From Actinomycetota bacterium (GTDB lineage Bacteria > Actinomycetota > Acidimicrobiia > IMCC26256 > JAENVU01): 64,000 nucleotides of DNA. Shown here piece by piece: positions 33,893-43,599 of the stretch. The stretch lies in the NCBI GenBank assembly GCA_016870395.1, contig VGBT01000008.1:25863-89862 (forward strand), given 5' to 3'. Every line of letters begins with the position of its first letter. Position 1 is the stretch's first letter. The position numbers were made by a program, and so were the translations under genes. The notes beneath the pieces are model-generated. The model made no database searches and was not told the origin of the DNA. It saw only the letters and a list, made by a program, of their open reading frames with translations.

Positions 33893-34534
33893 ATGGCGAC
33901 GGTCTGCGAGGTGGGTAGCGTTCCCGAGGCGTTCGCCGACCTGGTGGTGCAGCGCGCGCCCCGGTCGATCGCGCTCTCGGGCGGCGGGACCGCCACCGAC
34001 TGCTACCGGGCCCTCCGAGCGCGGACGCCCGATTGGAGTGGCGTCGAGGTGTTCTTCGGCGACGAGCGCTCCGTGCCCGTCGACCATCCCGACAGCAACG
34101 AGGGGATGGCCCGGCGGGTGCTCCTCGAGGGGGCGATCCCCGCCGCGATCCACTCCCTCGCGACCGCCGGGACCACTCCAGAGGCTGCGGCCCTCGCCTA
34201 CGACGGGCTGCTGTGCGGGTACGGCCCGCTCGATCTGGTCCACCTCGGGCTCGGCCCCGACGGCCATACCGCATCGCTCTTCCCGGGCTCGCCGGCGCTG
34301 GAGGTGTCCGACCGCCTCGTGATCGCCACGGGCGACGACCTGCACCGGCACCCACGCCTGACCTTCACGTTCCCCGCGATCGCGTCCGCGCGGCTGGTCG
34401 TCTTCACGGTGGCGGGAACCGAGAAGCGCGATGCCCTCGCCGGCGTGCTCGCCGGCGACGTGGCCCTCCCGGCGGCGCGGGTCCGCGCCGGCGAGGTGGT
34501 GTTCCTCGCCGATGCCGCAGCACTGCGCGCGTAG
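33893..34534 (+). CDS. pgl: 6-phosphogluconolactonase
   Basis: The 213-residue protein belongs to the glucosamine/galactosamine-6-phosphate isomerase-like lactonases: 'SIALSGGGTATDCYRAL', 'VFFGDERSVPVDHPDSN' and 'HLGLGPDGHTASLFPGSP'. It hydrolyses 6-phosphogluconolactone, linking glucose-6-phosphate oxidation to the pentose phosphate genes nearby. The ATG at 33893 is 17 bases from the divergent fusion gene. No zwf or gnd gene is in the window. Confidence 0.93.
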   Translation: MATVCEVGSVPEAFADLVVQRAPRSIALSGGGTATDCYRALRARTPDWSGVEVFFGDERSVPVDHPDSNEGMARRVLLEGAIPAAIHSLATAGTTPEAAALAYDGLLCGYGPLDLVHLGLGPDGHTASLFPGSPALEVSDRLVIATGDDLHRHPRLTFTFPAIASARLVVFTVAGTEKRDALAGVLAGDVALPAARVRAGEVVFLADAAALRA

Positions 34535-34544
34535 GCTGCGCAGC

Positions 34545-36932
34545 GTGATCAGCGGAGGCGATGCGCGCGATCTGCTCCACCAGCCGACTGACGCGCTCGT
34601 GGGCGCGGCCGGGGCGCTCCGGGACGCCGGGCACGGTTCCCGCGTCACCTTCTCCCCGAAGGTGTTCGTCCCGCTCACGATGCTCTGCCGGGACCGCTGT
34701 GGGTACTGCACGTTCGCCAAGCCTCCGGCCCGCCTCGACGCGCCGTTCCTCGAGCTCGACGACGTGCTCACGATCGCTCGGGCCGGCGCGGCCGTCGGCT
34801 GCCACGAGGCCCTGTTCACGCTGGGTGAGGCCCCGGAGGCCCGCTACCCGGCGGCCGCCGACTGGCTGGACCACCGCGGATACGTCTCGACGGTCGACTA
34901 CCTCGCCGCCGCGGCGGCCGCGGTACTCGCGGAGACCGGCCTCCTCCCGCACGCGAACGCCGGTGCGCTCGACCAGGCTGCGCTCGAGCGGCTCCGGGCC
35001 GTCAGCCCCTCCCAGGGGATGATGATCGAGTCGCTCGCCGACCGCCTGCACGAGCCGGGTGGCCCGCACTTCGGCGCACCCGACAAGACCTCGGCTCGCC
35101 GGCTGGAGACCTTGGAAGCCGCGGGGCGGGCGCGGGTGCCCTTCACGACCGGGATCCTGGTCGGCATCGGCGAGGCCCCCGAGGAGCGCGTCGACGCGCT
35201 GCTCGCGATCCGCGCGTCGCACGAGCGCCACGGCCACGTGCAGGAGGTGATCGTCCAGAACTTCCTGCCCAAGCCGGGCACGCGCATGCACGACCGGCCG
35301 GCGTGCGACGCGGAGGACTTCGTCCGCACGGTCGCGATCGCGCGTCTGGTTCTCGGCGCCGACATGCATCTCCAGGCCCCGCCGAACCTCACCGACCCCG
35401 ACGGGCTTGCCGCGCTGCTCGCCGCGGGGATCGACGACTGGGGAGGCGTCTCGCCGGTGACGCCCGATCACGTGAACCCCGAGCGGCCCTGGCCGGCGCT
35501 CGACGTGCTGGCGGCCGCGACGGCCTCGGCCGGCAAGGTGCTCGCGCCCCGGCTCACCGTCTACCCGGAGTACGTGCGCCAGCCGGAAGCATGGCTCGAC
35601 CCCGCGGTGCGCACAGGCGTCCTGGCAGCGTCCGACGCGGAGGGCCTCGGGCGTGACCACGCGTGGGCGCCCGGCAGCGACGCGCCGGCCCCGAGGCTGC
35701 TGCCGGCCGCGCTGGCGCGGGCCGGTGGGCCGGTGGGCGAGGTGCTCGAAGGTGTCGCCCACCGCGAGGAGGTCGGCGTCGAGGAGATCGTCGCGCTCCT
35801 GGCTGCTCGGGGAGCCGAGATCGCCGCCGTGTGCGACACGGCCGACCGGCTTCGGCGCGAGAGCGTCGGCGACGTGGTGACCTTCGTGCGAAACCGCAAC
35901 GTCAACTACACCAACATCTGCACGTTCAAGTGCCGGTTCTGCGCCTTTTCGAAGGGGCCACTCTCGCTGAACCTGCGCGGCGAGCCGTACCTGCTCGACC
36001 TCGCGGAGGTACAGCGGCGAGTGGTCGAGGCCGTGGAGCACGGCGCCACCGAGGTGTGCCTCCAGGGTGGCATCCACCCCGACTTCGACGGTGGCTACTA
36101 CCTCGACGTCGCCCGGGCTGTGAAGGCCGTCGCACCTGACATCCACATTCACGGGTTCACTGCGCTCGAGGTGACCGAGGGCGCGCGCCGACTGGGGATG
36201 CCGTTGCGCGACTACCTGGTGCTAGCGAAGGAGGCCGGCCTTTCGACGCTCCCCGGTACCGCGGCCGAGATCCTCGACGACGAGGTGCGCGCGGTCATCT
36301 GTCCCGACAAGGTGACCACCGAGGAGTGGCTCGAAGCGCACCGGACCGCGCATTCGGTGGGCCTGCGCTCGAACGTCACGATCATGTTCGGTCATGTCGA
36401 GCGCCCGGTGCATGTGGCCCGCCACCTCGTGCGCACTCGGGACCTGCAGCGGGAGACCGGCGGCTTCACCGAGCTGGTGCCCCTTCCCTTCGTGCACATG
36501 GCGAGCCCCATCTACCTGCAGGGCCGGGCGCGCCGGGGTCCGACCTTCCGCGAGGTGCTGCTGCTCCACGCCATCGGCCGCATCGCGTACCGCGACACGA
36601 TCGAGAACATCCAGGTCTCGTGGGTCAAGACGGGCGTCACGGGCGCTCGCCAGATGCTGATGGCGGGGTGCAACGACCTCGGGGGGACCCTGATGGACGA
36701 GAACATCTCCCGGGCGGCAGGCTCCGAGCACGGCCAGGAGGCCGACGAGGCCGATTTCCGGACCATCGTCGAGCCGTTGGGCCGCACGCTCGAGCAACGC
36801 AGCACCCTCTACGGGCGCATCCAGACGGTGGGCCGGCGCCTGCGACCCGCCGAGCCGGCCCGGCGCGAGGTTGCGCCCGAGGTCGGCATGCCCGTGACGT
36901 TGCGGTCGCCGGCGAACGCGGGCCGTCCGTGA
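34545..36932 (+). CDS. fbiC: FO synthase (CofG-CofH fusion)
   Basis: The 795-residue bifunctional radical-SAM enzyme builds the deazaflavin core of coenzyme F420 from tyrosine and a pyrimidine precursor. Two [4Fe-4S] motifs are visible: CRDRCGYC at residues 48-55 (CofG half) and CTFKCRFC at 459-466 (CofH half). The GTG at 34545 is used because it lies right after the pgl stop. The presence of F420 synthesis is consistent with an actinobacterium. The stop overlaps the kinase start (GTGA). Confidence 0.95.
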   Translation: MISGGDARDLLHQPTDALVGAAGALRDAGHGSRVTFSPKVFVPLTMLCRDRCGYCTFAKPPARLDAPFLELDDVLTIARAGAAVGCHEALFTLGEAPEARYPAAADWLDHRGYVSTVDYLAAAAAAVLAETGLLPHANAGALDQAALERLRAVSPSQGMMIESLADRLHEPGGPHFGAPDKTSARRLETLEAAGRARVPFTTGILVGIGEAPEERVDALLAIRASHERHGHVQEVIVQNFLPKPGTRMHDRPACDAEDFVRTVAIARLVLGADMHLQAPPNLTDPDGLAALLAAGIDDWGGVSPVTPDHVNPERPWPALDVLAAATASAGKVLAPRLTVYPEYVRQPEAWLDPAVRTGVLAASDAEGLGRDHAWAPGSDAPAPRLLPAALARAGGPVGEVLEGVAHREEVGVEEIVALLAARGAEIAAVCDTADRLRRESVGDVVTFVRNRNVNYTNICTFKCRFCAFSKGPLSLNLRGEPYLLDLAEVQRRVVEAVEHGATEVCLQGGIHPDFDGGYYLDVARAVKAVAPDIHIHGFTALEVTEGARRLGMPLRDYLVLAKEAGLSTLPGTAAEILDDEVRAVICPDKVTTEEWLEAHRTAHSVGLRSNVTIMFGHVERPVHVARHLVRTRDLQRETGGFTELVPLPFVHMASPIYLQGRARRGPTFREVLLLHAIGRIAYRDTIENIQVSWVKTGVTGARQMLMAGCNDLGGTLMDENISRAAGSEHGQEADEADFRTIVEPLGRTLEQRSTLYGRIQTVGRRLRPAEPARREVAPEVGMPVTLRSPANAGRP

Positions 36933-37930
36933 ACGGTGCGTCGAGGGCCGTCGTCGGGATCGGCAACGCCCTCGTCGACGTGCTGAGCCAAGCGTCCGAG
37001 GAGTTCGTCGCCGATCAGGGCATGGTGAAGGGCTCCATGGCGCTCATCGACACCGACCGTGCCGTCGCGCTCTACGGCGCGATGGGCCCCGGCGTCGAGA
37101 TCTCGGGAGGATCGGCCGCCAACACGATGGCGGGCATCGCCTCCTTCGGCGGCAACGCCGCGTTCATCGGCCGGGTGAGCCGCGACCAGCTGGGCGAGGT
37201 GTACACCCACGACCTGCGATCGGCGGGAGTGCGCTTCGACACCGTCCCCGCCGACGGCGGCATGCCTTCCGGCCGTTGCCTGATCCTCGTGACACCCGAC
37301 GCGCAGCGCACGATGAACACCTATTTGGGCGCCTCGGCGGAGCTGGGCCCCGACGACGTCGACGTCGACCTCGTGCGGGCCGCGGCCCTGACCTACCTCG
37401 AGGGCTACCTCTGGGACGCGCCCGACGCTCAGGCGGCGTACCGGTTCGCGGCGCAGGTTGCGCACGAGGCCGGCCGCCGGGTCGCGCTGACACTCTCGGA
37501 CGCATTCGTGGTGGACCGCCACCGCGCGACGTTCCTCGAGCTCGTCGAGCACGACGTCGACGTGCTCTTCGCGAACGAGGCCGAGATCTGCTCGCTCTAC
37601 GAGGTCGAGTCCTTCGACGACGCGCTTCAGCACGTGAGCCGCCACTGCGAGATCGCCGCGCTGACCCGCAGCGAGAAGGGTTCCGTCCTGCTCCGGGGCG
37701 ACGAGGTGCACGTGATCGACGCGTCCCCGGTTCCGGGCGGGCACGTCGTCGACACGACGGGCGCGGGCGACCTCTACGCGGCCGGCGTCCTCTACGGTCT
37801 CACGTCCGGCTTCGACCTCGGGCGATGCGGCCGACTCGGGGCCGTCGCAGCCGCCGAGGTGATCTCGCATCTCGGCGCCCGCCCGGAGCAGCCGCTGGCG
37901 AGGCTCGCCGCGCCGCACCTCTCGGGCTAG
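36929..37930 (+). CDS. PfkB-family carbohydrate/nucleoside kinase, adenosine-kinase-like
   Basis: The 333-residue protein has the PfkB plan: 'GIGNALVDVLSQ', 'SGGSAANTMAGIASFGG', 'FIGRVSRDQLG' and the catalytic 'VVDTTGAGDLYAAGVLYG' (Asp in GAGD). The Asn/Ala-rich N-terminal motif resembles adenosine kinases. It starts within the fbiC stop. Substrate: adenosine, ribose or another sugar is possible. Confidence 0.87.
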   Translation: MNGASRAVVGIGNALVDVLSQASEEFVADQGMVKGSMALIDTDRAVALYGAMGPGVEISGGSAANTMAGIASFGGNAAFIGRVSRDQLGEVYTHDLRSAGVRFDTVPADGGMPSGRCLILVTPDAQRTMNTYLGASAELGPDDVDVDLVRAAALTYLEGYLWDAPDAQAAYRFAAQVAHEAGRRVALTLSDAFVVDRHRATFLELVEHDVDVLFANEAEICSLYEVESFDDALQHVSRHCEIAALTRSEKGSVLLRGDEVHVIDASPVPGGHVVDTTGAGDLYAAGVLYGLTSGFDLGRCGRLGAVAAAEVISHLGARPEQPLARLAAPHLSG

Positions 37931-37938
37931 CGCACCGC

Positions 37939-38991
37939 GTGGCCGGCGACGCGACGGGGCTGCCCCGCTACCGCACCGGCGATCCGGATCTCGACGCGGC
38001 CGTCGCCGCGCTTGTCGAGCAGGCCGGCGGTGCGAAGGACCCCGATCTCGTCTTCGAGATCGTGGTCACCGCGCTCCGGCTCGCGCGTGATGGCGCGACG
38101 CGTGGAGACCTGAAGATCGCGAACGGCGCGCTGAAGGAGATGCGCTACGCGTTCTCGGTGTTCGCGCCCTACCGCGCGGCCCGCAAGGCGTCGATCTTCG
38201 GCTCCGCGCGCACTCGGCCCGACGATCCGCTCTACGAGCAGACCCGGCGCTTCGCGGCAGCGATCGCGGAGGCAGGCTGGATGGTCGTGACCGGAGCCGG
38301 CCCGGGGATCATGACTGCCGGCATCGAGGGCGCCGGAGCCGATCGCGCCTTCGGCGTCAGCATCCGGCTCCCGTTCGAGACTTTCGCCTCGGAGCACATG
38401 ATCGACGACCCGAAGCTGGTCAATTTCCGGTACTTCTTCACCCGGAAGCTCTCCTTCGTGAAGGAGTCGGACGCGTTCGTGCTCCTGCCGGGCGGGTTCG
38501 GCACACTCGACGAGGCATTCGAGACGTTGACGCTGATCCAGACCGGCAAGGCCCAGCCGGCTCCGATCGTGTTGCTCGACGTCCCGGGCGGCACCTACTG
38601 GGAGCGCTGGGGCGAGTTCGTGGAGGCCGAGCTGGAGGCGCGGGGTTACCTCTCCTCCACCGACCTCTCCCTGGTAAAGGTCACCGACGACGTCGAGGCC
38701 GCGATGGCGGAGGTCACGGGCTTCTACGTCAGCTACCACTCGTTGCGGATGGTCGGCCGCGATCTCGTGCTGCGGGTGCGCCACGCTCCCGACACGGCCG
38801 AGCTGGCGGACCTGAACCGGCGGTTCGGCGACATCGTCCGCAGCGGCGAGATCCGGGTGTCGGAGGCACTGCCGGAGGAGGTGGCCGACGACGACGTCCC
38901 CGACCTGACCCGCCTCGTCTTCCACTTCGACCGGCGCAGCTTCTCGCGCCTGCGCGAGATGATCGACGCGATCAACGCTCCCCACCGCTGA
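37939..38991 (+). CDS. LOG family protein (TIGR00730/lysine-decarboxylase-like)
   Basis: The 350-residue protein has a helical N-terminus followed by the LOG core: 'ASIFGSARTRPDDPLYEQ', 'MVVTGAGPGIMTAGIEGA' and 'LLPGGFGTLDEAFETLTL' (PGGxGTxxE). LOG enzymes release free cytokinins or hydrolyse nucleotide 5'-monophosphates. It is longer than the 190-residue plant type, with a C-terminal extension of about 100 residues. It follows the kinase by 8 bases. Confidence 0.9.
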   Translation: MAGDATGLPRYRTGDPDLDAAVAALVEQAGGAKDPDLVFEIVVTALRLARDGATRGDLKIANGALKEMRYAFSVFAPYRAARKASIFGSARTRPDDPLYEQTRRFAAAIAEAGWMVVTGAGPGIMTAGIEGAGADRAFGVSIRLPFETFASEHMIDDPKLVNFRYFFTRKLSFVKESDAFVLLPGGFGTLDEAFETLTLIQTGKAQPAPIVLLDVPGGTYWERWGEFVEAELEARGYLSSTDLSLVKVTDDVEAAMAEVTGFYVSYHSLRMVGRDLVLRVRHAPDTAELADLNRRFGDIVRSGEIRVSEALPEEVADDDVPDLTRLVFHFDRRSFSRLREMIDAINAPHR

Positions 38992-39160
38992 GGGCGTTGA
39001 TCGCCTTCTCGACCGCGCGGCGGGCCTGGTTCAGGCGCTTCTCCTCCGCGCTGGCGTCGTCGCCGCGCTCCACCGCTTCGCGGAGGTGCGCGTACGCGCG
39101 GTCGCGCAGCTCCTCCTCGATCACGCGCAGGCGCTCGGCCAGGTCGTCGAACGGGTTCAC
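38972..39160 (-). CDS. Small helical protein coupled to glcF, unknown
   Basis: This 62-residue protein (VNPFDDLAERLRVIEEELRD..., rich in Glu, Arg and Ala) is a predicted continuous helix. An AAAGGAG site precedes the GTG at 39160, and the start overlaps the glcF stop. Its 3' end overlaps the convergent LOG gene by 20 bases. No family is recognised. Confidence 0.6.
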   Translation of the reverse strand: MNPFDDLAERLRVIEEELRDRAYAHLREAVERGDDASAEEKRLNQARRAVEKAINALSGGER

Positions 39161-40332
39161 ATTGCTCCTTTCGGATCGTCGAGCGCCGCGGCCAAAAGCT
39201 CGGCGGGGTGGCGGACGTCGAGGCCCGCCGCGTCGAGGTGCATGGCACAGCCCGGGTTGGCCGAGGCGACGAGGAACGGCATGGCTCCGGCCGCGGCACG
39301 GATCGCCGCGACCTTGCAGTCGCGGACACGGGTTGCGAGGTCGCGCTCGGTCACCGCGTAGGCGCCGCCGGCACCGCAACACATGCCGTCATCGTCCGTC
39401 TCGACGAGCCGATAGGCATCGTGCAGGATCGTGCGCACCGAGCCCTCGGCGTGCTGCACGTGGCGAAGGTGGCAGGGGTCCTGCACCACGACCGTGATGC
39501 CGGTGTCACGCAGCGGGGGTGCCCCCCGCGCGGCGACCCACTCGGCGAAGTCTTGCACGCGCGCCGAGAAGGCGGCCGCCGCCGGACCGCCCAGCAGCCG
39601 CCCGTAGTCCTTCATGGCCGCGCCGCACCCGGCACTGTCGACAACGATCGGCGCGTCGCCTGGCATCGAGGCCATGACCCGCCGCGCCAGCCGTCGGGCC
39701 TCCCCGACCCTCCCGGCATGGGCGTGCAGTGCCCCGCAGCAGTCGCCGCCCGCTGTGGGGAGGCCGACCTGGGCACCACAGGACCGCATGACGTGCACCG
39801 CCGCCCGGTGTACGTCGCGCTGCCAGGCGTCCATCACGCAGCCGGTGAAGAGGTAGGCCGTCGGATCGCCGTCGGGCACGATTGGCGTGCGCAGGCTCCG
39901 CGGCGAGAGCCGCGGCAGCCCGAGCCGCGCGGGGACGAGGTGCAGGCGCTGGGCGACGAGCAGGAGCCAGGTGCACGCGAGCAGCACGCTGTGGCGCGGG
40001 AGCACTGCCACGAACGCGACCCACTCGACCAGCCGGCGCATCGGGGGACGGCGGCGGGCGACGCGTTCCCGAGCTGCCTCGGCGAGATGCCCGTACTGCA
40101 CACCGGAGGGGCAGGCCGCCTCGCAGCCTCGGCACAGGATGCACTCGTCGATCACGGTGCTGAAGGCGTCGTCGAGGGGCATGCCTTCCTCGACGACGCG
40201 CATCGCCGTGATCCGGCCGCGTGGCGACGCCGACTCGAGGCCGGTGACCCGGTAGGTCGGGCAGTGCGGCAGGCAGAGCCCGCAGCCCACGCAGGCCGCG
40301 AGCTCGTCGGGATCGAAGCCCAGCCGGGTCAT
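39157..40332 (-). CDS. glcF: Glycolate oxidase iron-sulfur subunit
   Basis: The 391-residue protein has two [4Fe-4S] ferredoxin motifs near the N-terminus (CVGCGLCLPHCP and CILCRGCEAACP) and two CCG domains (GGDCCGALHAH...; DDGMCCGAGGAYAV). It passes electrons from glycolate, oxidised by GlcD/GlcE, to the membrane quinone pool. The ATG overlaps the glcE stop (ATGA). Confidence 0.92.
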   Translation of the reverse strand: MTRLGFDPDELAACVGCGLCLPHCPTYRVTGLESASPRGRITAMRVVEEGMPLDDAFSTVIDECILCRGCEAACPSGVQYGHLAEAARERVARRRPPMRRLVEWVAFVAVLPRHSVLLACTWLLLVAQRLHLVPARLGLPRLSPRSLRTPIVPDGDPTAYLFTGCVMDAWQRDVHRAAVHVMRSCGAQVGLPTAGGDCCGALHAHAGRVGEARRLARRVMASMPGDAPIVVDSAGCGAAMKDYGRLLGGPAAAAFSARVQDFAEWVAARGAPPLRDTGITVVVQDPCHLRHVQHAEGSVRTILHDAYRLVETDDDGMCCGAGGAYAVTERDLATRVRDCKVAAIRAAAGAMPFLVASANPGCAMHLDAAGLDVRHPAELLAAALDDPKGAM

Positions 40333-41339
40333 GTCTGGACTTGGGCTATCGGCAAGCGACCGGGGTTCAGCTTGCCGAGCGGGTCGAACGCGGCCCTGAC
40401 CCGTTCGTGCAGCGCGGAGTTGGGAACGGGAAGACCGAACGGATCGAGGTCCGGAGCACCGGCCTCGCGCAGGAGCCAGCCGCCCTCCGCGCTTGCGGCA
40501 AAACGCGCGGCGTCGAGCGCTCCCGGGTCGGTCGCGCCGACGTGCACGGTGCCCACGCCGACCTCGGCGAGCCAGGTCACCTCCAGATCGCGCAGGCGGG
40601 TGGCGAGCGCGCCGATCCGGCGCGCCTCGACGGAGATGCGGCCCCGGTGCGCCCCGGGTGGCCGTGACGGGGATGCGGTTGGGACCAGGTCGAGCATCCG
40701 CGCCTCGGCGTCCACGTCGGCGGCGTGACCCTCCAGCAACACATGGGTGCGCGCACCGTCCCAGGCCAGGCACGCCGGCCGGTACAGCCGGGCGCGCAGT
40801 TCGCCGGGTGCCGCGGTCGTGGTGAACCAGCGGCCGGTCTCGGCTCGGGGCTGGGTCCGCAGCACCACCTCGACGACGACGCCAAGCGTCCCGTGGGAGC
40901 CCACGAGCAGGCGGGGCAAGTCGTAGCCGGTGACGTTCTTCACCGTCGGGCCGCCACCCCGCACGACCCGCCCTTCGCCAGTGACGACGCGTACCTCCAG
41001 CACGGCGTCGCGCAACGGCCCGTGGCGGAGCCGGCGGGGACCCGAGACGCCGCAGGCCAGCACCCCGCCCACGGTCGCCCTCGCGTCCTCGGGGTCGAGC
41101 GGGCACTCCTGGCCGTGCTCGGCGAGCGCGGCGGCCAGGCTCGCGACCGGCGTACCGGCGAGGACCCGGACGGTCATGTCGGCCGGCTGGACGTCGACGA
41201 TGCCGGCCGGCGCCGCGACTCGCGTCAGCGGGCCCTCGGTGACGACCGGGGCACCGATCCCGCAATGCGTCCCGGCGCCCGTGATCTCGACCGCGGCCGC
41301 TCGCTCCACCGAACGCGCGACGTCCTCGATCGCGCTCAC
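40329..41339 (-). CDS. glcE: Glycolate oxidase FAD-binding subunit
   Basis: This 336-residue protein has a PCMH-type FAD domain ('DPEDARATVGGVLACGVSGP', 'TVKNVTGYDLPRLLVGSHGT'). GlcE is smaller than GlcD and lacks the full C-terminal cap. Both gene ends overlap neighbours (glcD and glcF) by 4 bases, which shows a tight three-gene unit. Confidence 0.92.
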   Translation of the reverse strand: MSAIEDVARSVERAAAVEITGAGTHCGIGAPVVTEGPLTRVAAPAGIVDVQPADMTVRVLAGTPVASLAAALAEHGQECPLDPEDARATVGGVLACGVSGPRRLRHGPLRDAVLEVRVVTGEGRVVRGGGPTVKNVTGYDLPRLLVGSHGTLGVVVEVVLRTQPRAETGRWFTTTAAPGELRARLYRPACLAWDGARTHVLLEGHAADVDAEARMLDLVPTASPSRPPGAHRGRISVEARRIGALATRLRDLEVTWLAEVGVGTVHVGATDPGALDAARFAASAEGGWLLREAGAPDLDPFGLPVPNSALHERVRAAFDPLGKLNPGRLPIAQVQT

Positions 41340-42634
41340 ACCCAGGTCCCCTCCGGCGCGCGGGTGGCCTCACCGCAGCGGCTCCCCCGTGGCAGCACCT
41401 TCTCGGGGTTGGCGAGGCCCGAAGGGTCGAACGCGTCCCGCAGGCGAGCCTGGGCGTCGAGGTCGTCCGGGTCGAACACGAGGGGCATCAAGTCGCGCTT
41501 CTCGAGCCCGATGCCGTGCTCCCCCGACAGCACGCCCCCCGCCTCGACGCAGGCGCGCACGATCCCGTTCCCGGCCGCATGCACCCGCTCCCAGATCCCG
41601 GGCTCGCGAGCGTCGAACACGAGGAGCGGGTGCAGGTTGCCGTCACCGGCGTGGAACACGTTCATGACGAGCAGGTCCTGGGCCGCCGCGATCTCCCGCA
41701 CCCGGGCGAGCACCTCGACGAGTCGCGTCCGGGGCACCACCGCGTCGTGCAGGTAGTAGTCGGGCGCGATGCGGGCGATCGCCCCGAACGCCGACTTCCG
41801 CCCCTTCCAGAGCAGCTCGCGCTCGGCGTCGTCGGCGGCGACCCGCACGTGACGGGCGCCGTGGTCGCGACCGACCTGTCCGATCCCGCTCACCTCGGCT
41901 GCGACGCCCTCGGGGAGGCCGCTGACCTCGACGAGGAGCACGGCCTCGGCGTCGCGCGGGTATCCGGCCCCCACGAAGTCCTCGACGAGCCGCGTGATCG
42001 GGGCGTCCATCATCTCGAGCGCGGCGGGCACGATGCCGGCCGCGATGATGCCGCTGACGGTTGCCGCCGCGGCGGCGACCGAGGCGAAGTCGAGCAGCAG
42101 CGTCCGCACCGCCGGCGGGTCCGGGAGCAGCCGGACCGCGATCCGGCCCGCGATGCCCATCGTGCCCTCGCTGCCCACGAAGCAGCCCCGCAGGTCGTAG
42201 CCGGGGGTGTCGGGAGCGAGGCCGCCGAGCCGGGTAATCACGCCGTCGGCGAGGACCACGTCGACCGCCAGCACGTGGGCCGAGGTGACGCCGTCGCGCA
42301 GGCAGTGCGGGCCGCCCGCGTTCGTGCCCACGTTGCCACCGATCGAGCACGCCTGCTGCGAGGACGGGTCCGGGGCGTAGTGCAGGCCGAGGTGGCGCGC
42401 CGAGCGGCTGAGGTCGAGGTTGCACACCCCGGGCTCGACCCACGCGACGCGGTCCGCGGCATCGATCTCGAGGATCCGGTTCATGCGCGTCGTCACGATC
42501 ACGAGCGGGTCACCGACCGGCGTCGCCCCGCCGGCGAGCCCGGTGCCGCTGCCCCGCGCGACGAATGGCACGCGGTGGCGGCACGCGATCCCGACCGCTG
42601 CCGAGATCTCTTCGATCGACTCCGGGAAGCACAC
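41336..42634 (-). CDS. glcD: Glycolate oxidase FAD-linked subunit, N-terminus unresolved
   Basis: From the first usable start (GTG at 42634) the product has 432 residues and shows FAD-binding motifs such as 'GSGTGLAGGATPVGDPLVIV', 'CSIGGNVGTNAGGPHCLRDG' and 'GSEGTMGIAGRIAVRLLP', and the C-terminal 'GEHGIGLEKRDLM'. Family members begin about 35-45 residues earlier. The same frame upstream reads like that part (ALVADLEAALGPGRARAEPL), but no ATG, GTG or TTG is found before a TAG near 42772. The true start may be non-standard, or a small indel may have broken it. Confidence 0.87.
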   Translation of the reverse strand: MCFPESIEEISAAVGIACRHRVPFVARGSGTGLAGGATPVGDPLVIVTTRMNRILEIDAADRVAWVEPGVCNLDLSRSARHLGLHYAPDPSSQQACSIGGNVGTNAGGPHCLRDGVTSAHVLAVDVVLADGVITRLGGLAPDTPGYDLRGCFVGSEGTMGIAGRIAVRLLPDPPAVRTLLLDFASVAAAAATVSGIIAAGIVPAALEMMDAPITRLVEDFVGAGYPRDAEAVLLVEVSGLPEGVAAEVSGIGQVGRDHGARHVRVAADDAERELLWKGRKSAFGAIARIAPDYYLHDAVVPRTRLVEVLARVREIAAAQDLLVMNVFHAGDGNLHPLLVFDAREPGIWERVHAAGNGIVRACVEAGGVLSGEHGIGLEKRDLMPLVFDPDDLDAQARLRDAFDPSGLANPEKVLPRGSRCGEATRAPEGTWV

Positions 42635-42825
42635 TGCGAGCGCCCGCCCGCGCGCGGTCCCGGCGTCCGATCGGTAGAGCGCGAGCTCAAGGGGCTCGGC
42701 GCGGGCACGGCCGGGGCCGAGGGCGGCCTCGAGGTCCGCGACGAGGGCGGTGGCGTCGATGCGCGGATGCTAGCGACCGCTCCCACTACATTCGGCCGCG
42801 TCACATCCTGCACCCGGAGGCTTGC

Positions 42826-43599
42826 ATGACCGGTCCGACGCGCGAGTGGGTCACCTTCGACGACCCGGTGCGCAAGAAGCACGTCTGGCACGTCGACGTC
42901 ACGTTCCTCGCCTCGCCGTGGACCTGCATCTTCGGCCGCGGCTGCCAGGGGGTGCTCACGGAGCCCTCGCCCGAGCTGGTGCAGGGGTGCTGCTCGTACG
43001 GCGCCCACGCTTCGGACGCCAAGGACCGCAAGCTCGTCGAGCGCGTCGCCCGCCGGCTGACCGCTGCGGACTGGCAGTACCTCAAGCGCGGGACGAAGAA
43101 GGGCATCTGGGTCAAGGTGGCCAAGGACGACTGGCGCACCCGGATGGCCGACGGTGCCTGCATTTTCCTTAACCGGCCCGGCTTCGAGGGCGGAGCCGGT
43201 TGCGCGCTGCACGTCTACGCGGAGCGGACCGGCGTGCACCACAGCGACGTGAAGCCCGAGGTGTGCTGGCAGCTGCCGCTGCGCAACATCGAGGAGTACG
43301 ACGAGGACGCGGCCGACGGGAAGGTGCACCATCGCCTCACCGAGTTCGCCCGCCAGGGCTGGGGAGAGGGCGGCGACGAGTTCGCGTGGTGGTGCACCGA
43401 GTCGCGCGATGCGTTCGTCGGCGCCGAACCCGTGTACCGGAGCCTGGAGTCGGAGCTGCGCAAGATGATCGGGGACGTGCTCTACGAAGAGGTCGCGGCA
43501 TACCTCGACGCTCGGATGGAGGCGGGCCCGGCACCGGTCACCCACCCGGCTGCAGTGCCGGTGCAGCTCCGACCCGGCCGGAAGCGCAAGAGCGCCTGA
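42826..43599 (+). CDS. YkgJ/DUF3109-like cysteine-rich metal-binding protein
   Basis: The 257-residue protein has a pattern of spaced Cys residues: CIFGRGC, QGCC, then 'GACIFLNRPGFEGGAGCALH' and 'VCWQLPL'. This looks like the YkgJ family (zinc- or iron-chelating, often cited as Fe-S oxidoreductase-like). It is alone or paired with the next gene, which overlaps it by one base. The 190 bases upstream, divergent from glcD, should hold both promoters. Confidence 0.65.
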   Translation: MTGPTREWVTFDDPVRKKHVWHVDVTFLASPWTCIFGRGCQGVLTEPSPELVQGCCSYGAHASDAKDRKLVERVARRLTAADWQYLKRGTKKGIWVKVAKDDWRTRMADGACIFLNRPGFEGGAGCALHVYAERTGVHHSDVKPEVCWQLPLRNIEEYDEDAADGKVHHRLTEFARQGWGEGGDEFAWWCTESRDAFVGAEPVYRSLESELRKMIGDVLYEEVAAYLDARMEAGPAPVTHPAAVPVQLRPGRKRKSA

